Assembly: GCA_038380435.1 (NCBI GenBank)
Contig: JAWZYU010000034.1
Location: forward strand, 43,214,901-43,278,900
DNA: 64,000 bases
Direction of reading: 5' to 3'
Source: Ryuthela nishihirai
Taxonomy: Eukaryota; Arthropoda; Arachnida; Araneae; Heptathelidae
The notes beneath the pieces were generated by a model. That model saw only the letters and a list, made by a program, of their open reading frames with translations, did no database searches and was not told where the DNA came from. A program made the position numbers and the translations under genes. Shown piece after piece: positions 11,694 through 23,820 of the stretch (positions are counted from its first letter, which is position 1; every line of letters begins with the position of its first letter).

Positions 11694-12256
11694 ACTTTGG
11701 GTTGTTGGGTTGTTTTACCTCTGAGCGGCACTTTTTTGCACACCATGGGCTAAATGGCCAGGTCACATGAACCCCAAAGGCTCAGAGAAGGTTGGGGGAG
11801 GGGACCCACTGGAATAGCTGTTAGGAGACAAATGGTAGCCTCCCGTCAAGACCATCCAGCGTGTTCTTTTACGTTGGGTTGTTATACCTCTGAGCGGCAC
11901 CTTTTTGCACACCATGGGCTAAATGGCCAGGTCACATGGACCCCGAAGGCTCAGAGAAAGTTGGGGGAGGGGACCCACTGGAACAGCTGTTGGGATACAA
12001 ATGGTAGCCTCCCGTCAAGGCCATCCAGCGTGTTCTTCAACGTGCACAGGGTATGGCTCTCCCGCACACGGGGCCACGGCTTAACGTCCCATCTGACGGA
12101 CGGCGGCCTTTCCAAGCCCATCGGTGTCCCCTACTGACCGTGGGCAGGGCGGGGAATTTTACGGAGATAAATCTCAACGCTGACCCAGCTGCGACTCGAA
12201 CCTGGGAACTACAGATTACGAGCCTGGCGCGCTACCGACTGAGCCACCCCCGCCCC
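11694..12256 (-). repeat. SINE-A, full length, two tail modules, with target duplication
   Basis: Flanked by aggaaatt at 11686-11693 and 12257-12264. Contains the complete head (gagccacccccgcccc complement) and two modules joined at the usual seam. Confidence 0.9.
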
Positions 12257-12264
12257 AGGAAATT

Positions 12265-12810
12265 GGAGAAGGTGTTAAAAACATTAAAAGAATATATATT
12301 TCTATTCGCAAATAAATATGAAAAAGAAGCAAACGAGCTTTTTTTTTTTCGATTGTCCACGATCTCCTTCTGCCCAATTACACTGATTAATCGAGAGCTG
12401 ACTCTATATGCAAATTTTTGTTGCTAACTACTTATTAATTTGATCTCTTTCCCTGTTTTCCATTTTCATTTTGTTTCCATTTCATCCACCCTCTGATACT
12501 TATATTATTTTTCGTCTAAAACGTTTTGCCTTTCTGATTTTTTTTCGCTTTTGGACGTCTTGTAGTTTCCGTCTTCATTTCTGACCCTATTTTTTAATCG
12601 TTATTTTAAATTCTTATTTTTGCTTTCTGAATTTGCTTTTTTTGCCTTCAGAATTTTTCCTTAAAATCTGATCCTTTTCTACTAACCTCTGATCATTTTT
12701 TTTTGGTTACCTCTGGTTACCTTTTGCCTTAAACTCTGGTCCTATATTTTGGTTTATGCATCTGATCTTTGTATTTCTTTTATTGTATTCCTTTTATACC
12801 TATGGCCCTA
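12265..12810. other. Unassigned T-rich sequence
   Basis: No gene. From about 12480 onward it holds decayed copies of the unit that makes up the adjacent minisatellite (cctctgatc, ttaaactctggtcc). Confidence 0.6.
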
Positions 12811-13410
12811 GCACTTTTATCTTAAACTCTGACATTTGCACTCTTTTAATCTTAAACTCTGGCCTTTGTAATTTTTTATCTAAACTCTGGCCTTTGTATT
12901 TTTTAATCTTAAACTCTGGCCTTTGTACTTTTTAATCTTAAACTCTGGCCTTTGTACTTCTTAATCTTAAACTCTGGCCTTTGTACTTTTAATCTTAAAC
13001 TCTGGCCTTTGTATTTTTTAATCTTAAACTCTGGCCTTTGTATTTTTTAATCTTAAACTCTGGCCTTTGTATTTTTTAATCTTAAACTCTGGCCTTTGTA
13101 CTTTTTAATCTTAAACTCTGGCCTTTGTACTTTTTAATCTTAAACTCTGGCCTTTGTACTTCTTAATCTTAAACTCTGGCCTTTGTACTTCTTAATCTTA
13201 AACTCTGGCCTTTGTAATTTTTAATCTTAAACTCTGGCCTTTGTATTTTTTAATCTTAAACTCTGGCTTTTGCCCTTCTTAATCTTGAACTTTGTACTTT
13301 TTAACTGACCTTTGTACTTTTTAATCATAAACTCTGGCCTTTGTATTTTTTAATCTTAAACTCGGGTCCTTATATTTTTTGTCTTTACCTCTGGCTCTTA
13401 TACTTTTTGT
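12811..13410. repeat. 29 bp minisatellite (cttaaactctggcctttgta unit)
   Basis: About 20 tandem copies with period 29. The central copies differ mainly in the run of T and a C/T after ttgta, while copies at both edges are progressively diverged. No long open frame results. Confidence 0.95.
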
Positions 13411-14370
13411 TTTCACTTCCAGCCATAGAAAAGACCAAATATTAAGAACAATTATCCTTCGCTTCAAAATGTAATTTTCTCTAGAGTCAAATTGCAGAAC
13501 AAAATAAAAACAAATGCAGAAACGACACGATATCCGAAAATATTCAGAAGAAATAAATCAAAGACTTCCCTTACATTTGCACAATTAATTCAACACCTAA
13601 TTCCATTCCATTTAGATTTTCCTAACTTGCATTTAGATTTAGTTTAGAAACCTCTTCACTGTGAATACCAAAAATAAAGAATAACTATTCTCGGATTCTC
13701 GGTTACAAACTATTCTCCATCTCTTTTTGTTTTCGGGCTTTTACTATTCCCCAGTGATACGACGAAGGAAACGCCATTTTCTTCTTCACAAAAGCCTTCG
13801 CTTAAGAGAACAGAAGGGGCATTTTTCGGAAGTATTTCCTCTGCTTAGCCTATTGCCACGAAATGGCGGATGGATACATTGCCGGTGAGCGTTTCCTGCA
13901 CACTCTACTGGTGGGGCTAATGGGGCGTAGACGCAGTTACAGGCCGAGATAGGGGACGAATCGATACTCGGAAGCTTTAAGTGAACCCAGGGAGGAAACT
14001 GGCCTCTCATATATTACTAGGAGATTGGAACTTCCTCGTGCATCCCCAAAATGATAATCTGCTTGAAGGAATCAACTGGATGAGTTGGCAAAATATGGAA
14101 ACGTGGGAGTTGTGAGGCCTCTTGCTTAAATATTAACTCTTCAGGAACCAACCGGGAGAAGCTTAAATGACTTGTAAGGGGAGAGGAGTTTTGCGAAGGT
14201 CGTATTCAGACGCGGCCTGCATGTTAAATCTTATAAAAAAAAGCTGACTTTGTTTATTTAGGTAAATATAGCTAAATTGTGAAGTCTTTGGAGTGGTATT
14301 ATTTGCCTTTGAGCCAGTCATCTGGCAGTACTCTGTAAACTGATGGTGGAGTTAGATTTCATGGGAGAAG
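13411..14370. other. Unassigned sequence
   Basis: AT-rich with a more mixed part at 13780-14050. No supportable coding region. Confidence 0.5.
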
Positions 14371-14376
14371 TTGGGT

Positions 14377-14702
14377 TCGGCAGTTTTTTCTCTGAGTGGC
14401 TTTTTTGTGCACAAATGGCCAGGTCACAAGGACCCAAGGATTCAGAGAAGATTACAGGAAGGAATCTACAGCTGTTAGGAGATAGATAAAAGCCTCGGAC
14501 AAGGCTTGGCTGCTTTACTTCTCAGGGTACTTTTTTGCAAATAATGGGATAAACGATCACGTCACAAGGACCCCTAGGATCCAGCATGTTCTTTAACGTG
14601 CACAGGTTATGACTCTCCTGGACAAGAGGCCACGGCTTTAGTCCCATCCGACGGACGGTGGCATTTCCAAGCCCATCCGTGTCCCCAACTCACCGAAGGC
14701 AG
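14377..14702 (-). repeat. SINE-A, old fragmentary copy
   Basis: Diverged body and tail with deletions, ending at caccgaaggcaggg. The younger trimer was inserted or fused directly after it. Confidence 0.75.
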
Positions 14703-15429
14703 GGTTGGGTTGTTTTACCTCTGAGTGGCACTTTTTTGCACACCATGGGCTAAATGACCAGGTCACAAAGACCCCGAAGGCTCAGAGAAGGTTGGGGGAG
14801 GGGACCCACTGGAACAGCTGTTGGGAGACAGATGGTAGCCTCCCATCAAGGCCATCCAACATGTTCTTTAACGTTGGGTTGTTTTACCTCTGAGCGACAC
14901 TTTTTTGCACACCATGGGCTAAATGGCCAGGTCACAAGGACCCCGAAGGCTCAGAGAAGGTTGGGGGAGGGGACCCACTGGAACAGCTGTTGGGAGACAG
15001 ATGGTAGCCTCCCATCAAGGCCATCCAACATGTTCTTTAACGTTGGGTTATTTTACCTCTGACCGGCACTTTTTTGCACACCATGGGCTAAATGGCCAGG
15101 TCACAAGGGCCACGAAGGCTCAGAGAAGGTTGGGGGAGGGGTCCCACTGGAACAGCTGTTGGGAGACATATGGTAGCCTCCCGTTAAGGCCATCCAGCGT
15201 GTTCTTTAACGTGCACAGGGTATGGCTCTCCCGCAAACGGGGCCACGGCTTAACATCCCATCCGACGGACGGCGGCCTTTCCAAGCCCATCGGTGTCCCC
15301 TACTGACCGTGGGCAGGGCGGAGAGTTTTGCGGAGATAAATCTCAACGCTGACCCAGCTGGGATTCGAACCTGTGAACTACAGATTACGAGCCTGGCGCA
15401 CTACTAACTGACTGAGTCACCCCCGCCCC
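14703..15429 (-). repeat. SINE-A, full length with three tail modules
   Basis: Three modules of about 168 bp joined at aacgttgggttg on the + strand, then body and head ending gtcacccccgcccc. The first two modules share the variant ccatccaacatgttc, so one was probably copied from the other. Confidence 0.92.
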
Positions 15430-15544
15430 TACTACTGCAGGCTGACTCATAATAGGAAATAAACATCCTTTAGCCAATCACCGAAGCCTAGTTTAACGAC
15501 GTATCCTTTTGTGATGTTTTAATCATCCATGGCGCTGTTTGCTA

Positions 15545-16102
15545 TTGCTGGTCAGGTGCTATATCAGTCGATAGTACGCCAGAATCTTAATCTGCAGTTC
15601 CCAGGTTCGAGTCTCACCTTGACCAGCGTTGTAATTTATCTCCGCAAAACCCGACCCCTTCTCTCAGTCAGTAGGGGACACCGATGGACTTGGAAAGGCC
15701 ACCGTCCGTCGGATGGAACGTTAAGGCGTGGCCCCGTGTGCGGGAGAGCCATACCTGTGCACGTTAAAGAACATGCTGGATGGCCTTGACGGGAGACTAC
15801 CATCTGTATCCCAACAGCCGTTCCAGTTGGTCCCCTCCCCCAACCTTCTCTGAGCCTTCGGGGTCCTTGTGACCTGGCCATTTAGCCTATAGTGTGCAAA
15901 AAAGTTCCGCTCAGAGGTAAAACAACCCAACGTTAATGAACACGCTGGATGGCCTTGACGGGAGGCTACCATCTGTCTCCCAACAGTTGTTCCAGTGGGT
16001 CCCCTTACTCCAACCTTCCCTAAGGCGTCGGGGTCTTTGTGACCTGGTCATTCAGCCAATTGCGTGCAAAAAAAGTGCCGCTCAGAGTTAAAAATATCCA
16101 AC
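15545..16102 (+). repeat. SINE-A, two tail modules
   Basis: Diverged head (gtcaggtgctatatcagtcg) with an intact B box ggttcgagtc, then body and two modules ending aaatatccaacc. Confidence 0.85.
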
Positions 16103-16242
16103 CTGCCTGCTGCACAATTGATTAAGTAGCCAGGTCACGAGGACCTCAAAGGCAAAAAACAAAGTTGAACAAAAAGATCCACTGGATATTTTTGGATCTT
16201 AAAAAATGCTCTTGAAAGTGAAACCGGGGGAAGTGTCGGGTA

Positions 16243-16691
16243 CAGTCGCTCAAAAAAAAAAAAATCCGAACACTATGGTTGATTACAGAATTCAGAAAAA
16301 AATACTGACAACGATTTTTTTTAGAAACTAGTGATCTGGCAACCTTCGTGTCACGTGACACACCAAGGTTGCCAGATCACTAGTTTCTAAAAAAAAAATC
16401 GTTGCCAGTTATTTTTTCTGAATTCTGAAATCAACCATAGTGTTCGGACACTTTTTTGAGCGACTGTAGGTGGTCATATGATTTTGATATTAGATCGTGT
16501 GGGCTCACTCACGGAAATATTGAGCGTGTGCAGTTACCGTTCACGGCAAACTGGAGCGTGTGCAGCAACTGCACACGCTCCAGTTTGCTGTGAACGGTAA
16601 CTGGAGCGTGTACAGTTGCTGTACAAGTTCCAGATATTTTTTCTGAATTCTGAAATCAACCATAGTGTTCGGATACTTTTTCGAGCGACTG
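16243..16691. mobile_element. Composite palindromic MITE (TACAGTCGYTC family)
   Basis: Bordered by TA at 16241-16242 and 16692-16693. The first palindrome 16243-16466 is centred on the CACGTG region. It is followed by the linker ggtggtcatatgattttgat, by gcgtgtgcag hairpins, and by a closing half unit ending cgactg. Confidence 0.85.
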
Positions 16692-17102
16692 TACAACAGT
16701 TCAGCTAGTAACAAATAAAATCCTTTATTTCATTTGTTTTTCGTGTACAAAAGAATTTTCCTTTTCCACTTGGAAAAGAAGCTTACCTCATTCTTATTTT
16801 ATCGGTTGCATCGGATTTCTGCTCAGGTTCCCGTTCTTCATCGCCATTCTGTTTCCTTCCTTTTCTCCTATTTTCCGATTCTGTCTCTCCGTGATCATCA
16901 GAACAACCACTAATTAGAACGATCACTTCCCTGAAGCCTCGTTTGCTTTCATAATCGTAACGGTCGTCTCCTCGATTTCCGATTCCCGCATGTGGCTTCA
17001 TCGACGTCACAAGGCATTACGGAGACAATTACTAAAATGATTTTAAAATACCCTCGAGTGAAAAGAGTTTTGACGAAGACCAAAAAGGAAAGCGTACGAT
17101 CT
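16692..17102. other. Unassigned sequence
   Basis: Contains a 75-codon minus-strand frame (16783-17010) rich in charged residues but without a recognisable domain. I do not call it a gene. Confidence 0.5.
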
Positions 17103-17113
17103 CTCTCTCTTGG

Positions 17114-17506
17114 GTGGGGCGGGGGTGGCTCAGTCGGTAGCGCGCCAGGCTCGTAATCTGTAGTTCCCAGGTTTGAGCCCCAGCTGGGTCAGCGTTGAGA
17201 TTTATCTCTGCAAAATTCCCCGCCCTGCCCATGGTCAGTAGGGGACACCGATGGTCTTAGAAAGGCCGCCGTCCGTCGGATGGGACGTTAAGCCGTGTAC
17301 CCGTGTGCGGGAAAGCCATACCCTGTGCACGTTAAAGAACACGCTGGGTGGCCTTGACGGGAGGCTACCATCTGTCTCCCAACAGCTGTTCCAGTGGGTC
17401 CCCTCCCCCAACCTTCTCTGAGCCTTCGGGGTCCATGTGACCTGGCCATTTAGCCCATGGTGTGCAAAAAAGTGCCGCTCAGAGGTAAAACAACCCAACA
17501 ACCCAA
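17114..17506 (+). repeat. SINE-A, full length with 11 bp target duplication
   Basis: Flanked by ctctctcttgg at 17103-17113 and 17507-17517. The copy runs from gtggggcgggggtggctcag through the B box ggtttgagcc to acaacccaacaacccaa. Confidence 0.93.
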
Positions 17507-17599
17507 CTCTCTCTTGGCCGATAATTTTTCATCGTCATCGTTTCTTTTTGGCTCGTTATATATATTTTACTTGAGAATCAAACTAGTGTTCTCAATCGA

Positions 17600-19150
17600 T
17601 TCAGAATTGTACAAATGAGTTGAACTTCTAGAGAAACGTGCCTGTAGAACGACAGCTCCATTTGTAGAGGAACGTGTATGCCTGTAAAAAAAAAGTGCTC
17701 ACCTTGTTCAGCAATGTGCATATCTGTAGAAAAAGAGTCGAACTTGTAGAGCAATGTAGGCTCTTATAAAAAAGCTCAACTTTTATGAAAATGTACGCGT
17801 TTCTAGAAAAAATCTCAACAGATAGTAGAGGTACAACAGGTAGACAAATATGCGTGTTTTGAGAAAGGAGCTCAAATTATAGAGGAACGTGTATGACTAT
17901 AGAAAAAGAGCTCACCTTATTGAGAAATGTGCATGTTCGTAGAAAAAGAGCTCATCTTGTAGAAAAATGTACAAGTTTCTTGAAAACAGCTCAAATTGTA
18001 GAGATGTGTACATGTTTTCAGAAAGGAAATCAACTTGTATAGAAGTGTGCTTGGCTGTAGAAAAAGGGCTCATCTTCTAGAGAAATATAGATGTTTCTAA
18101 AACAAAGCTCATCATGTAGAGGGACGTGCATGCTTGTAAAAAAAGAACAACTTGTAGAGAAATATACTTGTTCTAGAAAAGAGATGATATCGTAGAGAAA
18201 CGTACATAAAATAAATAAAATAAATACCCCCTCAAGCAGCTGCTTGCCACAGAGGTCTGAAAGGTTTATATGCCATAGTAGAAGATCTGTGAGGATGGCA
18301 GGACCTCATCAGAAAAACAACACACACATCCATGCCTTACCCGGGGCTCGAACCCAGGTCCCTTAGATCAGTAGCCAAGCGTGCTAACCACTCTGCCATA
18401 GGACGGCGCAATAAATACCCCCTCAAGCAGCTGCTTGCCACAGAGCTCTGACAGGAGCCTGTCAGTTTATATGCCACAGTAGAAGGTCTGAGAGGATGGC
18501 AGGCCCTCAGCAGAAAAACGACACAAACAGCCATGCCTTACCCGGGGCTCGAACCCAGGTCCCGTAGATCAGTAGCCAAGCGCGCTAACCACTCGGTACC
18601 TGTAGAAAACGCTCAACGTGTTGGAAACAAGCATGTCTCTAGGAATGAGCTCTACTTGTAGAGAAACATGCATGCCTGTAGAAATACACTGAACTTCCAG
18701 AGAAAGGTACATGCTTCTAGATGAACTTTTAACTTGACAGGAAATGCGAACGTCTCTATAAATCATCCCAGTTTATAGAGAAATGTGCATGCTTCTAAAA
18801 AAGAGTTCAGTTTATATAGAAACGTGCATGATTCCTACAGAGAGCTCAATTTACACGAAGGATTCAGAAAATTGCTCAATTTACACGAAGGATTCAGAAA
18901 ATTGCTCAATTTATAATAGCCTGCTTATTCTTAGGATAGAGCTCAACCAGTGCATTTCTAGAAACGTTGTTGAGCTTGTAACAGTTGAATTTATATAAAA
19001 ATGTCAGCGCTCGCTGAGAAGAGCTCAACTTCTACAAAAGAAAAAGTGCTGGATGTTTCCAGAGGATATCTATGGTCATTGAGAAATTCGCAGTGCTTCT
19101 TCCAGAAAAGAGCTCAACGTGTTGAGAAACTGGTACATACTTTAAAAATG
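17600..19150. repeat. Degenerate minisatellite, unit about 45 bp
   Basis: Successive units follow the pattern gtagaaaaagagctcaactt, gtagagaaatgtgcatg, with heavy substitution and length changes. Interrupted by a SINE-B dimer at 18206-18596. Near 18840-18910 a 36 bp unit (gctcaatttacacgaaggat) is tandemly repeated exactly. Confidence 0.85.
18206..18596 (-). repeat. SINE-B tandem dimer
   Basis: Two head-to-tail units, 18206-18409 and 18410-18596. On the minus strand each begins with an A box-like gagtggttagcrcgcttgg, has the B box gggttcgagcccc, and ends ctgcttgagggggtatttat. The second unit lacks the first bases of the head. A pol III family separate from SINE-A. Confidence 0.85.
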
Positions 19151-19179
19151 AACACAAGGAGAAAATTTTGCATGTGATC

Positions 19180-19733
19180 AATACAAGACGAAAGTGTGAA
19201 AATTATTTTGTTGAACCAGTTTTTCACAATAATTATGGAAAAGCGCGGATATCTTATCAAATACCGAAATTTTTTAATTCTCTACCGAGAGATCTGTTAT
19301 GCCTGAGCACGTATTCAGAAATTAAAACTAAAGTTTCGTAATGGTTATTAGATGTAAATATTTGAAAAGTAATGTTTAAAAAGTCATATCCCGTATCTGG
19401 TACTTTTAAGCAAGTGCAATTTTAATGTGAAATGATGACTTGTACCATAGGTGATAATTTTGTGCAATATGTGCTGTAATCCGAAATTTTATAGGTTTAT
19501 TTTATAAATGTGTTTAATTTTTCATGTCTGTGTTTTAATACGTGTTTTTTTTGTTGTTATTGTTTTAGTTTCTGTTTTTAATTATGTGTTTATTTTCCAT
19601 TATACATGTCATATTCTTTAATAAACGTAATTGAAAGGAATCCTGTTGACAAGCCATAAGGCTTAGCGGGGTAATCTATGTATATAACCATAGTAAGGCT
19701 TAATAAAGATATTATTATTATTATTTATTAAGA
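19180..19733 (+). mobile_element. LINE 3' end (coding tail, UTR and ATT repeat tail)
   Basis: A short frame near 19245-19341 reads like the C-terminus of a non-LTR retrotransposon ORF2 (QIPKFFNSLPRDL, then YSEIKTKVS and a stop). It is followed by about 390 bp of UTR-like sequence and ends in a short tail of ATT units (tattattattattattta). 5'-truncated. The clade cannot be fixed from so little; the layout resembles jockey/CR1-like elements. Confidence 0.6.
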
Positions 19734-20243
19734 GTTGGGTTGTTTTACTTCTGAGCGGCACTTCTGGCCAGGTCACAAGGACCCCGAAGGCTCAGAGAAG
19801 TTTGGGGGAGGGGACCCACTGGAACAGCTGTTGGGAGACAGATGGTAGCCTCCCGTCAAGGCCATCCAGCGTGTTCTTTAACGTTGGGTTGTTTTACCTC
19901 TGGACGGCACTTTTTTGCACACTATGGGCTAAATGGCCAGGTCACAAGGACCCCGAAGGCTCAGAGAAGGTTGGGGTAGGGGACACACTGGAACAGCTGT
20001 TGGGAGACAGACGGTAGTCTCCTGTCAAAGCCATCCAGCGTGTTCTTTAACGTGCACAGGGAATGACTCTCCCGCACACGGTGCCACGGCTTAACGTCCC
20101 ATCCGACGGACGGCGGCCTTTCCAAGCCCATCGGTGTCCTCTACTGACTGTGGGCAGGGCGGGTAGTTTTGCGGAGATAAATCTCAACGCTGACCCAGCT
20201 GGGACTCGAACCTGGGAACTACAGATTACGAGCCTGGCGCGCA
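19734..20243 (-). repeat. SINE-A, two tail modules, head truncated inside
   Basis: Begins gttgggttgttttacttc directly after the LINE tail and stops at gagcctggcgcgc within the head, so the A box is absent. The first module has a deletion of the ttttttgcacaccatgggc part. Confidence 0.9.
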
Positions 20244-21275
20244 CATAATTAAGAAACATCACAACTATTCCAGACCACTATTGATTGAATTTCTCACACT
20301 TTCTTACTCAAGGAAAATATTGCGAGATCATTTTTATTAAGTTTTCTACTTTTTTAATAACGGAGAAACATTTTGATTGATTCAATAACCAATAATTCAG
20401 CACCACATTTCTAAACGTTTAAAAGTACATTTCCACACGAATAGTGTTAAGACCAGCAATTGATAAATATTTCAGCCCACAAATGATAGTTCGTAATGGT
20501 TTTCATTTTTTTTTTCTTGAACTTAATAAGATTTAGAAAGGGAACGAAATTTTTCTCCTAATTCATTAAAGTCAGACTTTTCGACTGTGGTTTAATGTTT
20601 TTATGGGCTTCAAGAACTAATGGCCTCTTCGTTCTAGTTTTATCTAATTAGCCAATTAAGTTAATTGCTCCAAGACTTACTTACCAATGTCATAGCTATT
20701 TCTGTTTACGCGAATCCTGGGCGAAATATGAACACGAAAAGGAAAAGTAGTTACGATGGGCAATGAAAAGAAATTAATTCAGCGTTCAGGAATGTAATAA
20801 TGTGATTTTTCTTTTAACGATTTTTCTTTTTAATATTAAAGTTTTCGCGCGTTTCGTATTCAAGACGGGGTCGTCAATATATAATTTGGAATAAAACGAA
20901 ACAGTGAAAGATGTTCCTTCAGTTTTAAATCTAAGAAGAGTATTCTGAGATTTATACTTTATTTTAGAACAGAGATTCTTAAATTGTAGTTTCTCAGAAC
21001 CACAATTTAAGAATCGTGCAGGATTTTAAAAGTAAAAAAAAAATAACGCATGTCGAAAAAAATATGAAAAAAGAGAAATCGGCTGCTAAAATTCTGGTAT
21101 TTTTTAGCTAAAAATACCAGAAATAAGCCTTAAAAACTGAAAATTCTTAAGAAACATCATTATAAATGCGAAGTAATGTTTCATTACTTGAGAGAGAGAG
21201 AGAATACTTGAAAAAGAATCAAAAATTGAACAGTTCTTATTTATTTTAATTACAAAAACACGTTCATAGTCAAGA
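20244..21275. other. Unassigned AT-rich sequence
   Basis: No gene. A small inverted repeat (gattcttaaattgtagtttc and its complement) lies near 20970-21015. Confidence 0.6.
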
Positions 21276-22745
21276 GAAAATATTTACTTTATTTATGACC
21301 CATTTTTTTCATATAGATCAGTTCTCCATATTTAATCTCAGCTTCTTATAATCATCTAAGCTTCTTGTAATCATCTCACCTTTTTACAACCACCTTAGAT
21401 TCTTCCAACATTTCAGCATCTTACAATGATCTCAGCTTTTTATAATCATCTCAGCTTCTTACAACCATTTCAACTTCCTACAATCATCTGAGCTTCTCGC
21501 AATCATTAAAGTTTCTTACAACTATTTAAGCATTTTACAGTCATCTCAGCTTCTCACGCAGTAATCTCAGGTTCTTACATCCATCTCAGCTTCTTCCAAT
21601 CACCTCAGCTTCATAAAATACATTTCTTCAACCATCTCAGCTTCTTGCCATCATAGCTTCTTCCACATCATCTCAGCTTCTTACAGCCATAATAGCTTCT
21701 TGTAATCATCTCAGATTCTTACACCCATAACAGATTCTTGTAATCATCTCGGCTTCTTACAAACATTTCAGCTTTTTAAAATCATCTTTTGTTCTTACAA
21801 CCATCGCAGCTTTTTACAGCCATTGCTCTCCTTACAGTCATTTCAGCTCCTTTCAATCATCTCAGCTTCTTAAAACCATCCCAGCTCTCTATAACTGCGA
21901 AGAACATCAAGAATCAATTCTACATATTCCTCTGTAGTTCTATAGGAAATGTTCATTAGCAGAAAAAGCGCCAATGCTATGTTGACAATAACGAACTCCC
22001 ACTCGGCAGTCTGATCCTTACGACTGCCCATTTTTTTTATTTCATCAGCGACATGTAGGAGAGAGAAGAATCCTAGAAGCTACTCCTAGCTTCTAGGATA
22101 GCATTGGCGCTTTTTCTGCTAATGAACATTTCCTATAGAACTACAGAGGAATATGTAGAATTGATTTTTGATGTTCTTCGCAGTTATAGAGAGCTGGGAT
22201 GGTTTTAAGAAGCTGAGATGATTTAAAGGAGCTGAGATAACTGTAAGGAGATCAATGGCTGTAAAAAGCTGCGATGATTGTAAGAACAAAAGATGATTTT
22301 AAAAAGCTGAAATGTTTGTAAGAAGCCGAGATGATTACAAGAAGCTATTATGGCTGTAAGAAGCTGAGATGATGTGGAAGAAGCTATGATGGCAAGAAGC
22401 TGAGATGGTTGAAGAAATGTATTTTATGAAGCTGAGATGATTGGAAGAAGCTGAGATGGATGTAAGAACGTGAGATCACTGTGTGAGAAGTTGAGATGAC
22501 TGTAAAACGCTTAAATAGTTGTAAGAAACTTTAATGATTGCGAGAAGCTCAGATGATTGTAGGAAGTTGAAATGGTTGTAAGAAGCTGAGATGATTATAA
22601 AAAGCTGAGATCATTGTAAGATGCTGAAATGTTGGAAGAATCTAAGATGGTTGTAAGAAGGTTAGATGATTATAAGAAGCTGAAATTAAATATGGAGAAC
22701 TGATCGATACGAAAAAAATGGGTCATAAAAAAAGTAAATATTTTC
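21276..22745. repeat. Long foldback (inverted repeat with minisatellite arms)
   Basis: Left arm 21276-21980 and right arm 22098-22745 are reverse complements over essentially their full length, with a few indels, separated by about 117 bp. Each arm consists of a degenerate unit of about 23 bp (ctcagcttcttacaatcat on the left, its complement on the right). The inner 90 bp of each arm is non-repetitive (gcgccaatgctat side). No target duplication or coding frame is seen at the outer ends. A transcript would form a hairpin of roughly 650 bp. Confidence 0.9.
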
Positions 22746-23490
22746 ACAGGCCTTCTCATACAAGGACTTCCCCTACTAAGACCGAAGTCACTGCTGACCA
22801 CTGCATCCGTTAAGAGCTAACACAGCACACAAAGTTGGCCTTGATAGAACAGTGGCTAATCACTAACGTTTATTTATCACAGGAACCTAAAAAAAAAGGA
22901 ATCTTTTTAAACTTTTGTTGTGCTTTTTAATCCTTTCTTCATTAAGTCTCAGGTTCTCTAAAAGAAACAAACTGACTTTATCTCTCGCTCCATTTAAGCA
23001 TCATTCGCCATTTCTTTTTTTTCACAACGCATTTTTTTACTGTTTTCTATTTTGTATTCAGCCGCGAACATTTTTCCCATCAACATTTTCGGAGTCTTTT
23101 CTTTTTCCGTTCGATGTATTTCTTCTAACGCTCAAGTTCTGATCCCGTCCACTGAGATTTTCATATACGTCTAAGCGATAGCTAAAACCTCTTTTTAGAA
23201 AGCTGTCATTTATCTTGCTGATCCGTTACATCCATTTACCTATCAATCATTTTTAACGTCATGGAGCACATTCAGGGCTCTGCTCCACAGCTTCCTCTTA
23301 TTCAACAGACGCTCCATTAAAAAAAAAAAAGTTTTCCCTTTAGGAATATTATTTTCCTTTTTATCTCTCCACAAAGATGAAAGAAGAAGATTTTGGTTGA
23401 ATTTCGTACGGAATAATTTATTTTCGTAAATAATATTTGATTTAGTTCACCGATTGTATTGTTATTAAATTTAAAATGGATGAGCACTCA
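22746..23490. other. Unassigned sequence upstream of the Polinton-bearing SINE
   Basis: No gene. At 23258-23278 it contains, in inverted orientation, the same 21 bases that occur at 37833-37853 beside the Polinton insertion. Confidence 0.5.
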
Positions 23491-23785
23491 GTTGGATTGG
23501 GTTGTTTTACCTCTGAGCGGCACTTTTTTGCACACCATGGGCTAAATGGACAGGTCAGAAGGACTCGAAGGCTCAGAGAATGTTGGGGGAGGGGACCCAC
23601 TGGAACAGCTGTTGGGAGACAGATGGTAGCCTTCCGTCAAGGCCATCCATCGTGTTCTTTAACATGCACAGGGTATGTCTCTCCCGCACACGGGGCCACG
23701 GCTTAACGTCCCATCGGACGGACGGTGGCCCCTACTGACCGTGGGCAGGGCGGGGAAATTTTGCGGAGATAAAACGTCCTGGAAT
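23491..23785 (-). repeat. SINE-A, tail-side half, split by the Polinton
   Basis: Tail and body up to gcggagataaaacg. The body lacks part of the sequence after ggacggtggcc. The head side of the same copy continues at 37729-37947 in the same orientation, showing that one SINE was divided by the 13.9 kb insertion. Confidence 0.88.
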
Positions 23786-23791
23786 GTGCTC
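23786..23791. other. Target-site duplication GTGCTC, left
   Basis: Identical to 37723-37728. A 6 bp duplication is the size produced by Polinton/Maverick integration. Confidence 0.9.
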
Positions 23792-23820
23792 AGTAGTGAG
23801 TAAAGGAGAGTTCTGGAACA

